From Acinetobacter harbinensis (GTDB taxonomy: Bacteria; Pseudomonadota; Gammaproteobacteria; Pseudomonadales; Moraxellaceae), in NCBI RefSeq assembly GCF_000816495.1, contig NZ_JXBK01000001.1:2520753-2562421 (forward strand): a stretch of DNA of 41,669 nt, in the 5' to 3' direction. This document shows, piece after piece, positions 33,386 to 41,669 of the stretch. Below the pieces are notes generated by a model that searched no databases, was not told where the DNA came from, and saw only the letters and a program-made list of their open reading frames with translations. Made by a program: the position numbers and the translations under genes. Numbering within the stretch: position 1 is the stretch's first letter; each line of letters starts with the position of its first letter.

Positions 33386-34849
33386 TTAAAAAGTAGATAA
33401 ACCACTCCACTCCATTAAACCATACAGCGCATATTTAAGCTGAGATTCATCCGCATATTGGCTATAAGCGACACTCATATTTTTACCGTCTAAATTTTCC
33501 CATGCCGTATCGAAATATTGATTGGCATCGTTAAACACGGGCGCTTTCGCTACACCTAGGACGCGTAAATCACTTTCTAAATTATAATTTTTAAGATTAC
33601 GCGCGGTAAAATTGGCTGAACCTAAAATTAACTCTGCTTGTGCAGCATCGTGCTTGATGATCATTTTGCTGTGGCACTGCTCACCTTGGGTATTACACCA
33701 ACGCACCGTGATACCGGCAGCATTTAATTCGGAGGCCACTTGACGATTGGGAATACCATTTTTTTGTCGACCAAAGGCATCTTTATTCGGATCCAGCAAT
33801 ACGCGTAGTTTTACCCCGCGCTGATGTGCGGCAATCAAGGCTTTTACAATCTGACGTTCAGATAAATAAAACATCGCCAAATCAATCTGCTGTTGCGGTT
33901 TAGCAGTTTTAATTAAGGTTAAAGTGGCCTCATAAATAGCTTCCTCAGTTAATAACTGTACCTGCGGTAAGGATTTTTCTGCTTCAAACTCACCGACAAT
34001 CACCATCGGAATATCGCCTTTTGACATACGACCGACGGCTTGTTCTGTTTTTAGTACATCAATTGCGGTATTACCGGTCACGATTAACGCCACATTTGAA
34101 TGGCGTGAACTGCCATCGTGCGGATTGGCTGAGGTAACCAAAGCTTTCCAACCTTGCGCAGTATCGACCACCAAAGTTTTACGATGATTGGCTTTAAAAT
34201 TAAACAAATTAAAATAACTACGCAAAGTGATTTTTTCATTCCCAAAGGGATTCGGCAACCAGCCCTTTTCCACATTATTGCCTAAACCTTGACAGCAAAT
34301 ATACCAAAAGCCCGACCACAACGGATTAGAGGCACGCAGTGGGGTTAAATCGGTTTCAATGACATTAATTCCAGCGGCACGTAGCTTTTGATAATGCTGC
34401 GGCATGACGCCGCCATAGACCGAATTAATCGGATCGGTGATGACTTTAATCTCAATATTTGGTTGCACACCATGCTTTAAAATTAAGGTTTCGGTTAATT
34501 GCTGGGTTAATTGACGCTGTAGCAGCGTCGATTCACCAACCTCTTGATTGAATAAAAACATATCCAACACAATGGTGGTTTGAGCCTCATCAATCATTTT
34601 TAACATTTCATCAAAAATATGATGTTGTTGCTGTTGTTTGCCCTGCGCATCCATATAGGTTTGATCAGCTATAAATTTCACTTCGGCATGACGCAATTTA
34701 CCGGTAAAATCCAGTCCTTCAGGCAAGGGTTTATAGCTATGATAAACCGCCGAAGAAAGATAGCCCAAAGCCAATAAACCAATCAGTACGCTGACATAAT
34801 GGCGGCGCGACCAATTTAATTTCTGATGAATTCGTTGAAAAATACGCAT
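33386..34849 (-). CDS. Membrane-anchored phospholipase D family protein
   Basis: A 487-residue protein with an N-terminal transmembrane anchor (VSVLIGLLALGYLSSAVYH, about residues 19-37) and two phospholipase D motifs. The first, NHRKTLVVD followed by SANPHDGSS, is canonical HxKxxxxD; the second, CHSKMIIKHD followed by LGSANFTARNLKNYN, has one extra residue before the Asp. The catalytic domains probably face the periplasm. The family includes cardiolipin synthases and phospholipases, and the sequence does not decide between these. The ATG at 34849 is preceded by AGG at 9 nt, which lies in the stem of a terminator-like hairpin (34853-34887), so expression may be restrained. Confidence 0.88.
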   Translation of the reverse strand: MRIFQRIHQKLNWSRRHYVSVLIGLLALGYLSSAVYHSYKPLPEGLDFTGKLRHAEVKFIADQTYMDAQGKQQQQHHIFDEMLKMIDEAQTTIVLDMFLFNQEVGESTLLQRQLTQQLTETLILKHGVQPNIEIKVITDPINSVYGGVMPQHYQKLRAAGINVIETDLTPLRASNPLWSGFWYICCQGLGNNVEKGWLPNPFGNEKITLRSYFNLFNFKANHRKTLVVDTAQGWKALVTSANPHDGSSRHSNVALIVTGNTAIDVLKTEQAVGRMSKGDIPMVIVGEFEAEKSLPQVQLLTEEAIYEATLTLIKTAKPQQQIDLAMFYLSERQIVKALIAAHQRGVKLRVLLDPNKDAFGRQKNGIPNRQVASELNAAGITVRWCNTQGEQCHSKMIIKHDAAQAELILGSANFTARNLKNYNLESDLRVLGVAKAPVFNDANQYFDTAWENLDGKNMSVAYSQYADESQLKYALYGLMEWSGLSTF

Positions 34850-34852
34850 AAC

Positions 34853-34887
34853 AAAAAACCTAGTCCAATGTGATTAGACTAGGTTTT
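34853..34887 (-). terminator. Terminator hairpin of the ZnuD-like gene overlapping the phospholipase D RBS
   Basis: AAAACCTAGTC (34855-34865) and GACTAGGTTTT (34877-34887) form an 11-bp stem. On the minus strand the 3' arm is followed by a T6 tract, so it is a good terminator for the receptor gene 70 nt upstream. Three nucleotides after the T tract is the ATG of the phospholipase D gene, and the AGG in the 3' arm is its only Shine-Dalgarno candidate. Confidence 0.75.
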
Positions 34888-34956
34888 ATGGTTTGATTTT
34901 TCAAGAGGATTTCTGTGAAACCTACTCAGAATACTGCTCAGTTAGCGCCACGTTGC

Positions 34957-37011
34957 TTAAAACGAAAAATCGACCCCAAGGCTAAAGTTACGTCCCACTT
35001 GTGGAATATTCGCTAAGAACGAGGCATGTGAATAGACTTGATCATCAAGTAAGTTGTTGGCTTTTAAATAGACGCGATAATCATTGTTTTTCGCATATTG
35101 TCCGGCATACGCAACACCCAAATTGACCATGTTATAGCCTGCGGTTTCATTTTCATAGGCGCTGATTTTGTCTTGCTTAAAGACATGGTAATACTCGGCT
35201 AAACCGGACCAATGATCATCAAAGTTGGCATCGACTTTACTACCTAAACGACCAGCGGGAACGCGCGGTGCATTGTCACTGTCAATTTTACCACGCACAT
35301 AATCACCCAAGACACTCCACTTATACGTCTCATTCAAGGCATAGCTGGCTTGCGCCTCGACGCCATAAAACTTGGCTTTGTCTTGTGTGTATTGTACTAA
35401 GCGAAAATCTTTAAACTGATCCAGCGTTTGTGCATAAATATAATTATCGAACCAGTTGTGATACAGATGCACATGATAATCAAACTGATCTTGTTCATAA
35501 TGCAAAGCCAACTCTAAATTGTTGGATTTTTCTGCAGTTAAATTTTCGTTGCCTCGCTCATAGGTGTTGGTGGCGAAATGCTTGCCCTCTGCATAGAGTT
35601 CCTGCGCCAACGGTAAACGTTCTTGATGCGAAGCCACCAAGGATAATTTATAGTTCGGAGCGAATGCCCAATTTACCGCGCCAAAATAAGACAATCCATA
35701 ATCATCAAAGTCTTTTTGCTTGGAATCAATCTGAATTTTTTGCTGCTCTACACGGCTAGAAAGCTCGACATGCAGAGCGTTAAATTGCTTATGCTCTAAA
35801 GCAAATAAGCTCCATTTTTGGGTTTTATTCGGTGCCAGTAAAGACTCTTCACCGCTAATATTCAGTTTTTGTTGATTATACTGTGTCCCAATCACCCCTT
35901 CCCAATCGGCAATCGGATGATGCAGCAGCTCTAAACGCGCATCATAACCTTGGCTTTTAAAGGTGGTCATGGCAATATTTTCTTCTAACTCGTCATGTTT
36001 GTAGTCAGTATAACTGGCATGTGCGCGTAGCTTTTGAAAACCGGCGAAAGGATCGTTCAATTCAGTCCTGAAATCATAACGCTGTGATTTTAAATCCACC
36101 CAAGGCCCAGCGTGTTCATGCTCTTCATCATGATCATGTCCATCGTGATCCAGCACATGGTCGTCATGGTCGCCACAATGTAACTGATTGCCATGCGTAT
36201 GACAGTCTTCATATTCATGACTATGTCCAGGTAAGCCATATTGATCTTGACGATTACTATAGGAAATACCGCTAAAACCACGCTCATAAATCCAAGATAA
36301 TCCGAGATTCAGCGTTTCCCCTTTGGCAAAAGTGTTGTCGACGCGGCGCTCCTTTTCTCCTTCATGCAGATAATCGGGGGCAATATAATTCTGAGCATCC
36401 TTTTTCAAGCCTTCAACACGCAATGCCACTTGGCTGCCTAACGCCACCGTTGCACCGGCACTGGCCAGCTTTTCATCACTACCGGAGTTGTAACGCAGAC
36501 CCACTTGACCCTCATAGCCTTTTTCTGGCATTTGCGTTGGAATTTTTTGATCGGTCACATTGACCAAGCCACCAACTGTGCCTGCGCTATATAACAAGGT
36601 CGATGGCCCACGAATAATTTCAACTTGTTGGGCTAAAATAGGATCAACCGTCACCGCATGATCGGGGGATAAACTGGACACATCAGCAGTTTCTGAGGCA
36701 TGTTGCAGGACTTTAACCCGCGGCCCATCTTGCCCTCGAATCACCGGACGACTTGAGCCTGCACCATATTGATTAGACGAGACGCCAAGTTCTGTGGCCA
36801 AAGCCTCCCCAATGCTGGTGCCACGTTCAGCCAAAGTTTTATGCGTAATCACCTGATCCGCTACAGCAAAATCGACTGCCGATTGCTGTAACGGATGCGC
36901 TTGTAATTGAATCGTGGCCAATTGTTGACTTTCAATGGCATCAGCGGCAAAAACTGCAGGGCTGATAATGGCAAAAATAGATAAGGTAATGAGATTTTTA
37001 TGCAGCAACAT
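34957..37011 (-). CDS. znuD: ZnuD-like TonB-dependent zinc receptor
   Basis: An outer-membrane TonB-dependent receptor of 684 residues: signal peptide (to about AVFA, residue 22), plug domain with RPVIRGQDGPRVKVLQ and EIIRGPSTLLYSAGTVGGLV, and a beta barrel ending in LGVDFSF. Residues 263-300 form an extracellular-loop-like insert with 12 histidines, many aspartates and Cys270/Cys279, the hallmark of ZnuD receptors that capture zinc. A perfect Zur-type box (37044-37058) overlaps the promoter, so expression should rise in zinc starvation. The gene is monocistronic, with a terminator at 34853-34887 that abuts the phospholipase D gene. Confidence 0.92.
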   Translation of the reverse strand: MLLHKNLITLSIFAIISPAVFAADAIESQQLATIQLQAHPLQQSAVDFAVADQVITHKTLAERGTSIGEALATELGVSSNQYGAGSSRPVIRGQDGPRVKVLQHASETADVSSLSPDHAVTVDPILAQQVEIIRGPSTLLYSAGTVGGLVNVTDQKIPTQMPEKGYEGQVGLRYNSGSDEKLASAGATVALGSQVALRVEGLKKDAQNYIAPDYLHEGEKERRVDNTFAKGETLNLGLSWIYERGFSGISYSNRQDQYGLPGHSHEYEDCHTHGNQLHCGDHDDHVLDHDGHDHDEEHEHAGPWVDLKSQRYDFRTELNDPFAGFQKLRAHASYTDYKHDELEENIAMTTFKSQGYDARLELLHHPIADWEGVIGTQYNQQKLNISGEESLLAPNKTQKWSLFALEHKQFNALHVELSSRVEQQKIQIDSKQKDFDDYGLSYFGAVNWAFAPNYKLSLVASHQERLPLAQELYAEGKHFATNTYERGNENLTAEKSNNLELALHYEQDQFDYHVHLYHNWFDNYIYAQTLDQFKDFRLVQYTQDKAKFYGVEAQASYALNETYKWSVLGDYVRGKIDSDNAPRVPAGRLGSKVDANFDDHWSGLAEYYHVFKQDKISAYENETAGYNMVNLGVAYAGQYAKNNDYRVYLKANNLLDDQVYSHASFLANIPQVGRNFSLGVDFSF

Positions 37012-37043
37012 GAAACCGACTCAAAGCTAGAATTTTTAGTTAT

Positions 37044-37058
37044 TGTTATAATATAACA
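37044..37058. promoter_or_regulatory. Zur box
   Basis: TGTTATAATATAACA is a perfect palindrome around a central A, matching the core of the Acinetobacter Zur consensus (TGTTATANTATAACA). It is 33 nt upstream of the znuD-like ATG and covers its -10 element, so bound Zur-Zn would block transcription. Confidence 0.88.
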
Positions 37059-37075
37059 TTACAATGCTTTTGCAA
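37048..37075 (-). promoter_or_regulatory. Promoter of the ZnuD-like gene
   Basis: On the minus strand, TTGCAA (37070-37075) and TATTAT (37048-37053) are 16 nt apart. The -10 lies fully inside the Zur box. Confidence 0.7.
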
Positions 37076-37157
37076 TAAAAAACATTTCTTTTCTGGTCGG
37101 TTGGCTAAACTGAGCCCCTATCGCATTAAATAATGATGCAATCTAAAAGATTTTTAC

Positions 37158-37922
37158 ATGCCCTTTACCTTGTCTCATGCTGTTCTTGCCCCGCCGCTGT
37201 CTAAATTAACTGGTCATAGACTACCCATTGCCGCACTGGCCATTGGCTGTATGGTGCCAGATTTAATCCGCTTGTTCAGTAACAGCCAAGATGCTCACAC
37301 TCATCTTTGGCGCGCACTCATTCAACCTGATCTGTGGATGGGTTTAGCATTTGCGCTGCTGTGGTACGCGCTATATCGGCCAGTTATTTATCGCTTTTTG
37401 GGGATCCAGCACGATTTAGCCCTACATAGTTTTTCCAGTGCTATTCGGTTTTTCATAAGCATCAGTCTAGCCATTCTATTGGGCACCGCCACACATATTA
37501 TTTGGGATGGCTTAACCCATGTCGATTTTAGAACTTTTGCTTTTCACGACTGGTTAAGTCAAAACATCACCTTATTTCAGTACAGTTATCCGCTGCACCG
37601 AATATTGCAAATTGGCAGTTCCATTTTAGCGCTACCGATAATCGGCTGGATGTGTCGGCAATATTATCGGCAATATCGTAACGTTATATCAGTCAGTTTA
37701 AAGATTAAAATTTTTGCGCTGACCTTGCTCTTGCTCTCTCTGTTGGTGGGCGCGCTATCAACTTGGGATTACGCGCGTTACTTTGCGCCAGACATTTGGC
37801 GCAGTGAGCTGTACTTTTTTATAGGTAAATCGATTAATGAGTTTACCCAAGCCGCGCTGCCAGTATTTACTTTAGGCTGCCTGCTGTTTTTATTTTTGGA
37901 TCGCGGCCATCGTTTGAATTAA
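37158..37922 (+). CDS. DUF4184 family integral membrane protein
   Basis: A 254-residue protein with about six transmembrane helices. The N-terminus MPFTLSHAVLAPPL and the motif GTATHIIWDGLTHVDFR are typical of DUF4184, a family distantly resembling YdjM-type membrane-bound metal-dependent hydrolases. His7, Asp35 and the HIIWD/TH residues could form a metal site, but no activity is known to me. It diverges from the znuD-like gene across 146 bp that include the Zur box; whether Zur also affects it is uncertain. No clear ribosome binding site precedes the ATG. Confidence 0.82.
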   Translation: MPFTLSHAVLAPPLSKLTGHRLPIAALAIGCMVPDLIRLFSNSQDAHTHLWRALIQPDLWMGLAFALLWYALYRPVIYRFLGIQHDLALHSFSSAIRFFISISLAILLGTATHIIWDGLTHVDFRTFAFHDWLSQNITLFQYSYPLHRILQIGSSILALPIIGWMCRQYYRQYRNVISVSLKIKIFALTLLLLSLLVGALSTWDYARYFAPDIWRSELYFFIGKSINEFTQAALPVFTLGCLLFLFLDRGHRLN

Positions 37923-37985
37923 CCGCTATAACGCTGGATTAAAAAATGTTTTTGCTGGATTTAACGCTGTTTTTCCATCTAGCGG

Positions 37986-38014
37986 TTGTGACAAAAACCC
38001 CAAAGGGGCATAAT
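37986..38014 (+). promoter_or_regulatory. Promoter of aspS
   Basis: TTGTGA and CATAAT separated by exactly 17 nt. The spacer contains the small inverted repeat CCCCAAAGGGG (37998-38008). The predicted start near 38021 leaves a 65-nt leader before the aspS ATG. Confidence 0.65.
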
Positions 38015-38085
38015 TCAGCATTCAAAGGCGGTACGCTGTTTACGTATACGCTTGCCTTAAACCATATAGTTGGATTGTTTACGCT

Positions 38086-39876
38086 ATGATGCGAACTCAT
38101 TACTGCGGTACTTTAACCGAAACTCAAATTGACCAAACCGTAACCTTATGCGGTTGGGTTCATCGTCGCCGTGACCACGGTGGGGTGATCTTCCTTGATA
38201 TGCGTGACCGCGATGGTCTGGTACAAGTGGTCATTGACCCAGATACCCCAGAAGCGTTCTCAACTGCAGACAAAGTACGCTCAGAATTTGTGCTTAAAAT
38301 TACCGGCCGTGTTCGTCGCCGTTATGAAGGCACCGAAAATGCCAATATGGTCAGTGGTCAAATTGAAGTATTGGCCAAAGACATCGAAGTTTTGGCTGCA
38401 TCTGAAACCCCGCCATTTCCACTGAATGATGAAAATACCAATATTTCTGAAGAAGTGCGTTTGAAATATCGCTTCCTCGATATTCGTCGTCCTGAAATGC
38501 TCGATCGTTTACGTTTCCGCTCTAAATTGACCAATCTGATTCGTAACTATTTCGAAGAAAATGGTTTCTTAGACGTTGAAACCCCAATTTTAACCCGTGC
38601 AACCCCTGAAGGTGCACGTGACTATCTCGTGCCAAGTCGTGTATCTAACGGTAGCTTCTACGCATTGCCGCAATCACCACAGTTGTTTAAACAATTGTTG
38701 ATGGTCGGTGGTATTGACCGTTATTACCAAATTGCCAAATGCTTCCGTGATGAAGACTTGCGTGCCGATCGTCAGCCAGAATTCACCCAGATCGATGTTG
38801 AAACATCGTTCATGAGTGACGATGACATTATGGATTTGATGGAAACGTTAACGGTTAAAATGTTCAAAGAACTTTTAAACGTTAATTTCGACAAATTCCC
38901 ACGTATGACTTATGCCGATGCCATGCGTGACTATGCGTCTGACAAACCAGATATGCGTATTCCGTTGAAATTGGTTGACGTTGCCGACATGATGCAAGAC
39001 GTTGAGTTCAAAGTTTTTGCAGGTCCTGCTAAAGACCCGAAAGGTCGTATTGTGGCACTTCGTGTACCGGGTGCTGGCGCATTGCCACGTAGCCAAATTG
39101 ATGAATATACTAAATTTGTCGGTATCTATGGCGCGAAAGGTTTGGCCTATATTAAAGTCAACGACCTTGAAAAAGGCATTGAAGGCTTACAATCTCCAAT
39201 CGTTAAATTTATCGAGCCAATCGTGCTGGATTTATTGAAACGTGTCGGCGCTGAAAATGGCGATATCGTGTTCTTTGGTGCAGATAAAGCCAAAGTAGTG
39301 AACGATGCTATGGGTGCATTGCGTATTAAAGTCGGTCATGACATGAAACTAGCAACCTGCGAGTGGGCACCACTTTGGGTGGTTGATTTCCCAATGTTTG
39401 AAGAAACCGATGATGGTAAATGGACTTCGGTACATCACCCATTCACACTACCAAAATCAAGTGTAGAAGAGGTGAAGAATAATCCGGGTGCTGCGCTTTC
39501 AGTTGCTTATGACATGGTCTTGAACGGTACTGAAGTGGGCGGTGGTTCATTGCGTATCTTTAACCTAGAAATGCAACAAGCGATTTTTGCTGCATTAGGC
39601 ATTGATGAGGAAGAAGCTGAGGAGAAATTCAGCTTCTTGCTCAATGCATTACGTTATGGTGCGCCTCCGCACGGTGGTTTGGCCTTTGGTCTGGATCGTT
39701 TAGTGATGCTGATGACGGGTGCTTCTTCTATTCGTGACGTAATTGCGTTCCCGAAAACCAAAACTGCGGAATGTCCATTAACTCAAGCACCTGCACCAGT
39801 TGAGCCAAATCAATTGCGTGATTTGGGGATTCGTTTACGCGAAAAACCAAAAGCTGAAGTGAAAGACGACGCTTAA
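38086..39876 (+). CDS. aspS: Aspartyl-tRNA synthetase
   Basis: Class IIb synthetase charging tRNA-Asp. The 596-residue protein has the N-terminal OB anticodon-binding domain ([20 protein letters not shown]), class II motif 2 in [20 protein letters not shown], the bacterial GAD insertion domain (about residues 290-420), and motif 3 in [22 protein letters not shown] 38086 and ATG 38089 are adjacent; the second gives the usual MRTHYCG N-terminus. Whether it is discriminating or also charges tRNA-Asn depends on gatCAB/asnS elsewhere. In Acinetobacter aspS lies at one edge of the outer-core lipooligosaccharide locus, which agrees with the genes that follow. Confidence 0.98.
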   Translation: MMRTHYCGTLTETQIDQTVTLCGWVHRRRDHGGVIFLDMRDRDGLVQVVIDPDTPEAFSTADKVRSEFVLKITGRVRRRYEGTENANMVSGQIEVLAKDIEVLAASETPPFPLNDENTNISEEVRLKYRFLDIRRPEMLDRLRFRSKLTNLIRNYFEENGFLDVETPILTRATPEGARDYLVPSRVSNGSFYALPQSPQLFKQLLMVGGIDRYYQIAKCFRDEDLRADRQPEFTQIDVETSFMSDDDIMDLMETLTVKMFKELLNVNFDKFPRMTYADAMRDYASDKPDMRIPLKLVDVADMMQDVEFKVFAGPAKDPKGRIVALRVPGAGALPRSQIDEYTKFVGIYGAKGLAYIKVNDLEKGIEGLQSPIVKFIEPIVLDLLKRVGAENGDIVFFGADKAKVVNDAMGALRIKVGHDMKLATCEWAPLWVVDFPMFEETDDGKWTSVHHPFTLPKSSVEEVKNNPGAALSVAYDMVLNGTEVGGGSLRIFNLEMQQAIFAALGIDEEEAEEKFSFLLNALRYGAPPHGGLAFGLDRLVMLMTGASSIRDVIAFPKTKTAECPLTQAPAPVEPNQLRDLGIRLREKPKAEVKDDA

Positions 39877-39893
39877 TTCTTGCATTGAACTTT

Positions 39894-39919
39894 AAAACCC
39901 TGCTCTGGCAGGGTTTTTT
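39894..39919 (+). terminator. Rho-independent terminator after aspS
   Basis: AAAACCCTG-CTCTGG-CAGGGTTTT plus two further T residues, 18 nt past the stop. Confidence 0.92.
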
Positions 39920-39925
39920 ATTACG

Positions 39926-39954
39926 TTGAGATCAAGACTCGGCAGTGGCATAAT
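39926..39954 (+). promoter_or_regulatory. Promoter of the small membrane protein gene
   Basis: TTGAGA and CATAAT separated by 17 nt, starting 7 nt after the aspS terminator and 37 nt before the next ATG. It supports a separate transcription unit for the following small gene. Confidence 0.7.
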
Positions 39955-39990
39955 AGCAGTCTATTCCTGCTTTATTGCGAGCACTCCCCT

Positions 39991-40212
39991 ATGGCTATGC
40001 GTCCTGCTGTACGTCGTCGCGCCCTTATGCTGATTGTATTTTCGATCGTACAATGGTTGTTTATGCGTTATATCTTAGCCAATGGTTTGTTTAACATGGA
40101 TACCAATCAACGTATTCTGTATTTTTGCGTGAGTAGCTTAGGCGGCGCTTTACTTATTTTTGTCAGTTTAATTTATATGGTGTTAAAAGGAAATGCAGAT
40201 CAAGCTCAATAA
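39991..40212 (+). CDS. Small two-helix membrane protein of unknown function
   Basis: A 73-residue protein: a basic N-terminus (MAMRPAVRRRA), helix about 11-31 (LMLIVFSIVQWLFMRYILA), a short loop, and helix about 42-65. The positive-inside rule puts both ends in the cytoplasm. No ribosome binding site of quality is seen, and ATG at codon 3 is an alternative start. It has a good promoter directly after the aspS terminator, which supports a real gene. Function unknown. Confidence 0.75.
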   Translation: MAMRPAVRRRALMLIVFSIVQWLFMRYILANGLFNMDTNQRILYFCVSSLGGALLIFVSLIYMVLKGNADQAQ

Positions 40213-40403
40213 ATAGTTGCACTTGATTTCAATATTTTCGGCCATAAGCTGCGCCCATTTACAACACTACGATTATTTTCAATTTTATCAAGATTTTCAT
40301 TTTCTTTAGTAATCTTACAAATAGCGTAATTCTGTCATCTATATAGAGCTTTAAGAAAGAAGATTTTCAAGCTCACATCATCTACTGATTATCGAGTTAC
40401 GCT

Positions 40404-41279
40404 ATGCTGTATTTTTTCCTTAAATTTTTGGCCTTATTCCCGCTACGTTGGCTACAACATTTAGCACAGGCTGTGGCAATACTGTTGTGTTCGTACCCTT
40501 CTTCTATGCGACGCATTACCCAGATTAATCTGCAATTGGCCTATCCTGATTTAACCGAGCAGCAGCATCAAGCACTGGTTAAACAGAGTCTAAAAAGCCA
40601 ATGCATGACCTACATAGAGTCAATTAAAATTTGGGGCAGCTCACCTGAATATGCTTTATCGTTAATTAAAGACGTGCATGGCGCAGAGCTGTTTATAACA
40701 GCTTTAGCCAATCCTCATGGATGCCTTGCTGCCGCACCGCATTTTGGCACTTGGGAGCTACTGAATGCGTGGCTTAATCAATATACCTCGCCAGTCATTA
40801 TGTATAAGCCAAATAAAAATCAGGCGATAGATCGCTTCATGTTGCAATCGCGTCAGCGTTTAAAATCAACCTTAGTTCCCACCAATGAATTAGGCGTAAA
40901 GGCTGTATTTAAGCATGTTAAAAATGGTGGATTTTCTATTATTTTACCTGACCATGTCCCCAAAGAATCAGGCGGGATTTATTCTCCTTTCTTTGGCAAA
41001 CAGGCATTATCTTCAACTTTGGTATCTAAAATGGCGGTAAAAACACAATGTGCTTTAGTCGGTTTAAGTTGTATTCGACGTGCTGATTTATCGGGTTTTG
41101 AGTTAATTGTGACTGAGCTGGCTGCGGATATTTCCTCGAAAGACCTACAGTTATCGGTAGATACATTAAATCGGGAAATTGAGCGTATGATTAGTGTGGC
41201 GCCAGAGCAATACTCTTGGGCATATAAGCGCTTTCGTCGAGCTGAATCTGGAGACGATATTTATCAAAAAATAAAATAG
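40404..41279 (+). CDS. LpxL/HtrB-family lysophospholipid acyltransferase
   Basis: A 291-residue inner-membrane acyltransferase of the lipid A late-acyltransferase superfamily. It has an N-terminal hydrophobic anchor (about 1-30), the catalytic HX4E motif HFGTWE (His113/Glu118), ILPDHVPKESGGIYSPFFG near residue 180, and the C-terminal YSWAYKRFRR. Such enzymes add secondary acyl chains to lipid A or acylate other glycolipids. Its place beside aspS and a glycosyltransferase suggests a lipooligosaccharide role. Acinetobacter carries several paralogues, so I do not call it lpxL or lpxM. It ends 31 nt from the convergent glycosyltransferase gene. Confidence 0.85.
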   Translation: MLYFFLKFLALFPLRWLQHLAQAVAILLCSYPSSMRRITQINLQLAYPDLTEQQHQALVKQSLKSQCMTYIESIKIWGSSPEYALSLIKDVHGAELFITALANPHGCLAAAPHFGTWELLNAWLNQYTSPVIMYKPNKNQAIDRFMLQSRQRLKSTLVPTNELGVKAVFKHVKNGGFSIILPDHVPKESGGIYSPFFGKQALSSTLVSKMAVKTQCALVGLSCIRRADLSGFELIVTELAADISSKDLQLSVDTLNREIERMISVAPEQYSWAYKRFRRAESGDDIYQKIK

Positions 41280-41310
41280 TGATATTTTCTTCAATCTGAT
41301 ATAGCTAAGC

Positions 41311-41669
41311 TTAGATAGCTCCAGTCATTAAATAAGAAATTTTCATAAAATAATATTTTAGTTTACTTAATTTTTTGATAGGTTTGAGTTTATATTGCTT
41401 AACAATATTAAATTTTGCTTTTTTAAATAACACTTCATCTTGATACTTATTTAATATTTCAATAAGTTCAGTGAACATGAAATCTAAATCGGCTGACATA
41501 TTGTTTTCATGTATTCTGTAGTAAGCTAAAAATTCTGGTATACATAATATTTTTTTACCCTTCTTTGTTAATCTTAACCATAAGTCCCAATCCTCAATTT
41601 TAACATTTGCATCAAAGCCGCCAATTTCTAGTAAATCTTTTAAGTTATGCATTTGAGTTGGTGCATATA
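41311..41669 (-). CDS. Glycosyltransferase family 2, 3' part only (cut by window edge)
   Basis: The minus strand holds the C-terminal 119 or so residues of a GT2 enzyme; the frame stays open to the window end, so the start is missing. The acceptor-site signature of inverting GT-A enzymes is visible: YAPTQMHNLKD, then IGGFDANVKIEDWDLWLRL, with the catalytic-base region EDWD, followed by IPEFLAYYRIHENNMS. Codon use is markedly more AT-rich than in aspS, as is usual for variable surface-polysaccharide genes. By location it is the first visible gene of the outer-core lipooligosaccharide cluster; its sugar substrate cannot be predicted. Confidence 0.85.
   Translation of the reverse strand, partial: YAPTQMHNLKDLLEIGGFDANVKIEDWDLWLRLTKKGKKILCIPEFLAYYRIHENNMSADLDFMFTELIEILNKYQDEVLFKKAKFNIVKQYKLKPIKKLSKLKYYFMKISYLMTGAI

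Noticed and set aside
36084..36287. Open frames on both strands across the His-rich loop of the zinc receptor
   Set aside because: They mirror the CAT/GAT-rich codons of the loop and have no translation signals.
1..41669. Insertion sequences, CRISPR arrays, integrases or toxin-antitoxin pairs
   Set aside because: No transposase, regularly spaced repeat, recombinase or small two-gene toxin module was found on either strand.

Overview
The window reads as a chromosomal segment of a gammaproteobacterium of the family Moraxellaceae, most likely Acinetobacter. The evidence is the moderate AT richness, the close fit of several proteins to Acinetobacter families (BaeR/BaeS, a large acyl-CoA dehydrogenase pair, a ZnuD-type receptor with a Zur box), and the order aspS - small membrane protein - LpxL-like acyltransferase - glycosyltransferase. 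In Acinetobacter, aspS marks one edge of the outer-core lipooligosaccharide locus. Species cannot be fixed from sequence alone. No insertion sequence, CRISPR array, intact prophage or origin was seen. Almost all of it is core genome.

Layout. (1) 1-1060: a degraded lipoprotein-like gene remnant, then a four-tRNA operon (Pro-Arg-His-Pro) on the minus strand with a clear promoter and terminator. (2) 1.1-7.0 kb: nadA, argJ, a small exported protein and secA, all minus strand, with a structured region upstream of secA. (3) 7.3-9.4 kb: a plus-strand 1-Cys peroxiredoxin facing dedD. (4) 8.3-12.3 kb: trpA-accD-folC-dedD, minus strand, each junction overlapping by a few bases. (5) 12.7-18.0 kb: an NhaC-family antiporter, two conserved unknowns (DUF2804, DUF1543), then trpF-trpB, so trpB and trpA are separated by three unrelated genes. 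(6) 18.1-20.9 kb: a B12 module with promoter, cobalamin riboswitch, a hairpin around the ribosome binding site, a BtuB-like receptor and a PduO-type adenosyltransferase. (7) 21.2-24.8 kb: glycerophosphodiester phosphodiesterase, fatty acyl desaturase with a palindromic operator candidate, and SelO. (8) 24.9-28.1 kb: the BaeR/BaeS two-component system and a divergent lipoprotein with an internal duplication. (9) 28.3-32.1 kb: two tandem acyl-CoA dehydrogenase paralogues, each preceded by a different palindrome. (10) 32.2-37.9 kb: an RcnB-like periplasmic protein, a conserved unknown, a membrane-anchored phospholipase D family protein, a ZnuD-like zinc receptor with Zur box, and a DUF4184 membrane protein. 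(11) 38.0-41.7 kb: aspS, a small membrane protein, an LpxL/HtrB-like acyltransferase and the 3' part of an AT-rich glycosyltransferase gene cut by the window edge.

How the genes work together. Tryptophan synthase is encoded in two separate places, and its alpha subunit is coupled to fatty acid (accD), folate (folC) and cell-division (dedD) genes. Envelope functions recur: SecA, SPOR protein, desaturase, phospholipase D, LpxL-like acyltransferase, BaeSR and two metal/cofactor receptors. Metal and cofactor supply is controlled by two visible switches, a B12 riboswitch and a Zur box. No clearly undescribed multi-gene system was found. The most promising leads are the duplicated-module lipoprotein beside baeSR, the palindromes in front of the lipid genes, the foldable secA upstream region and the riboswitch-linked RBS hairpin.
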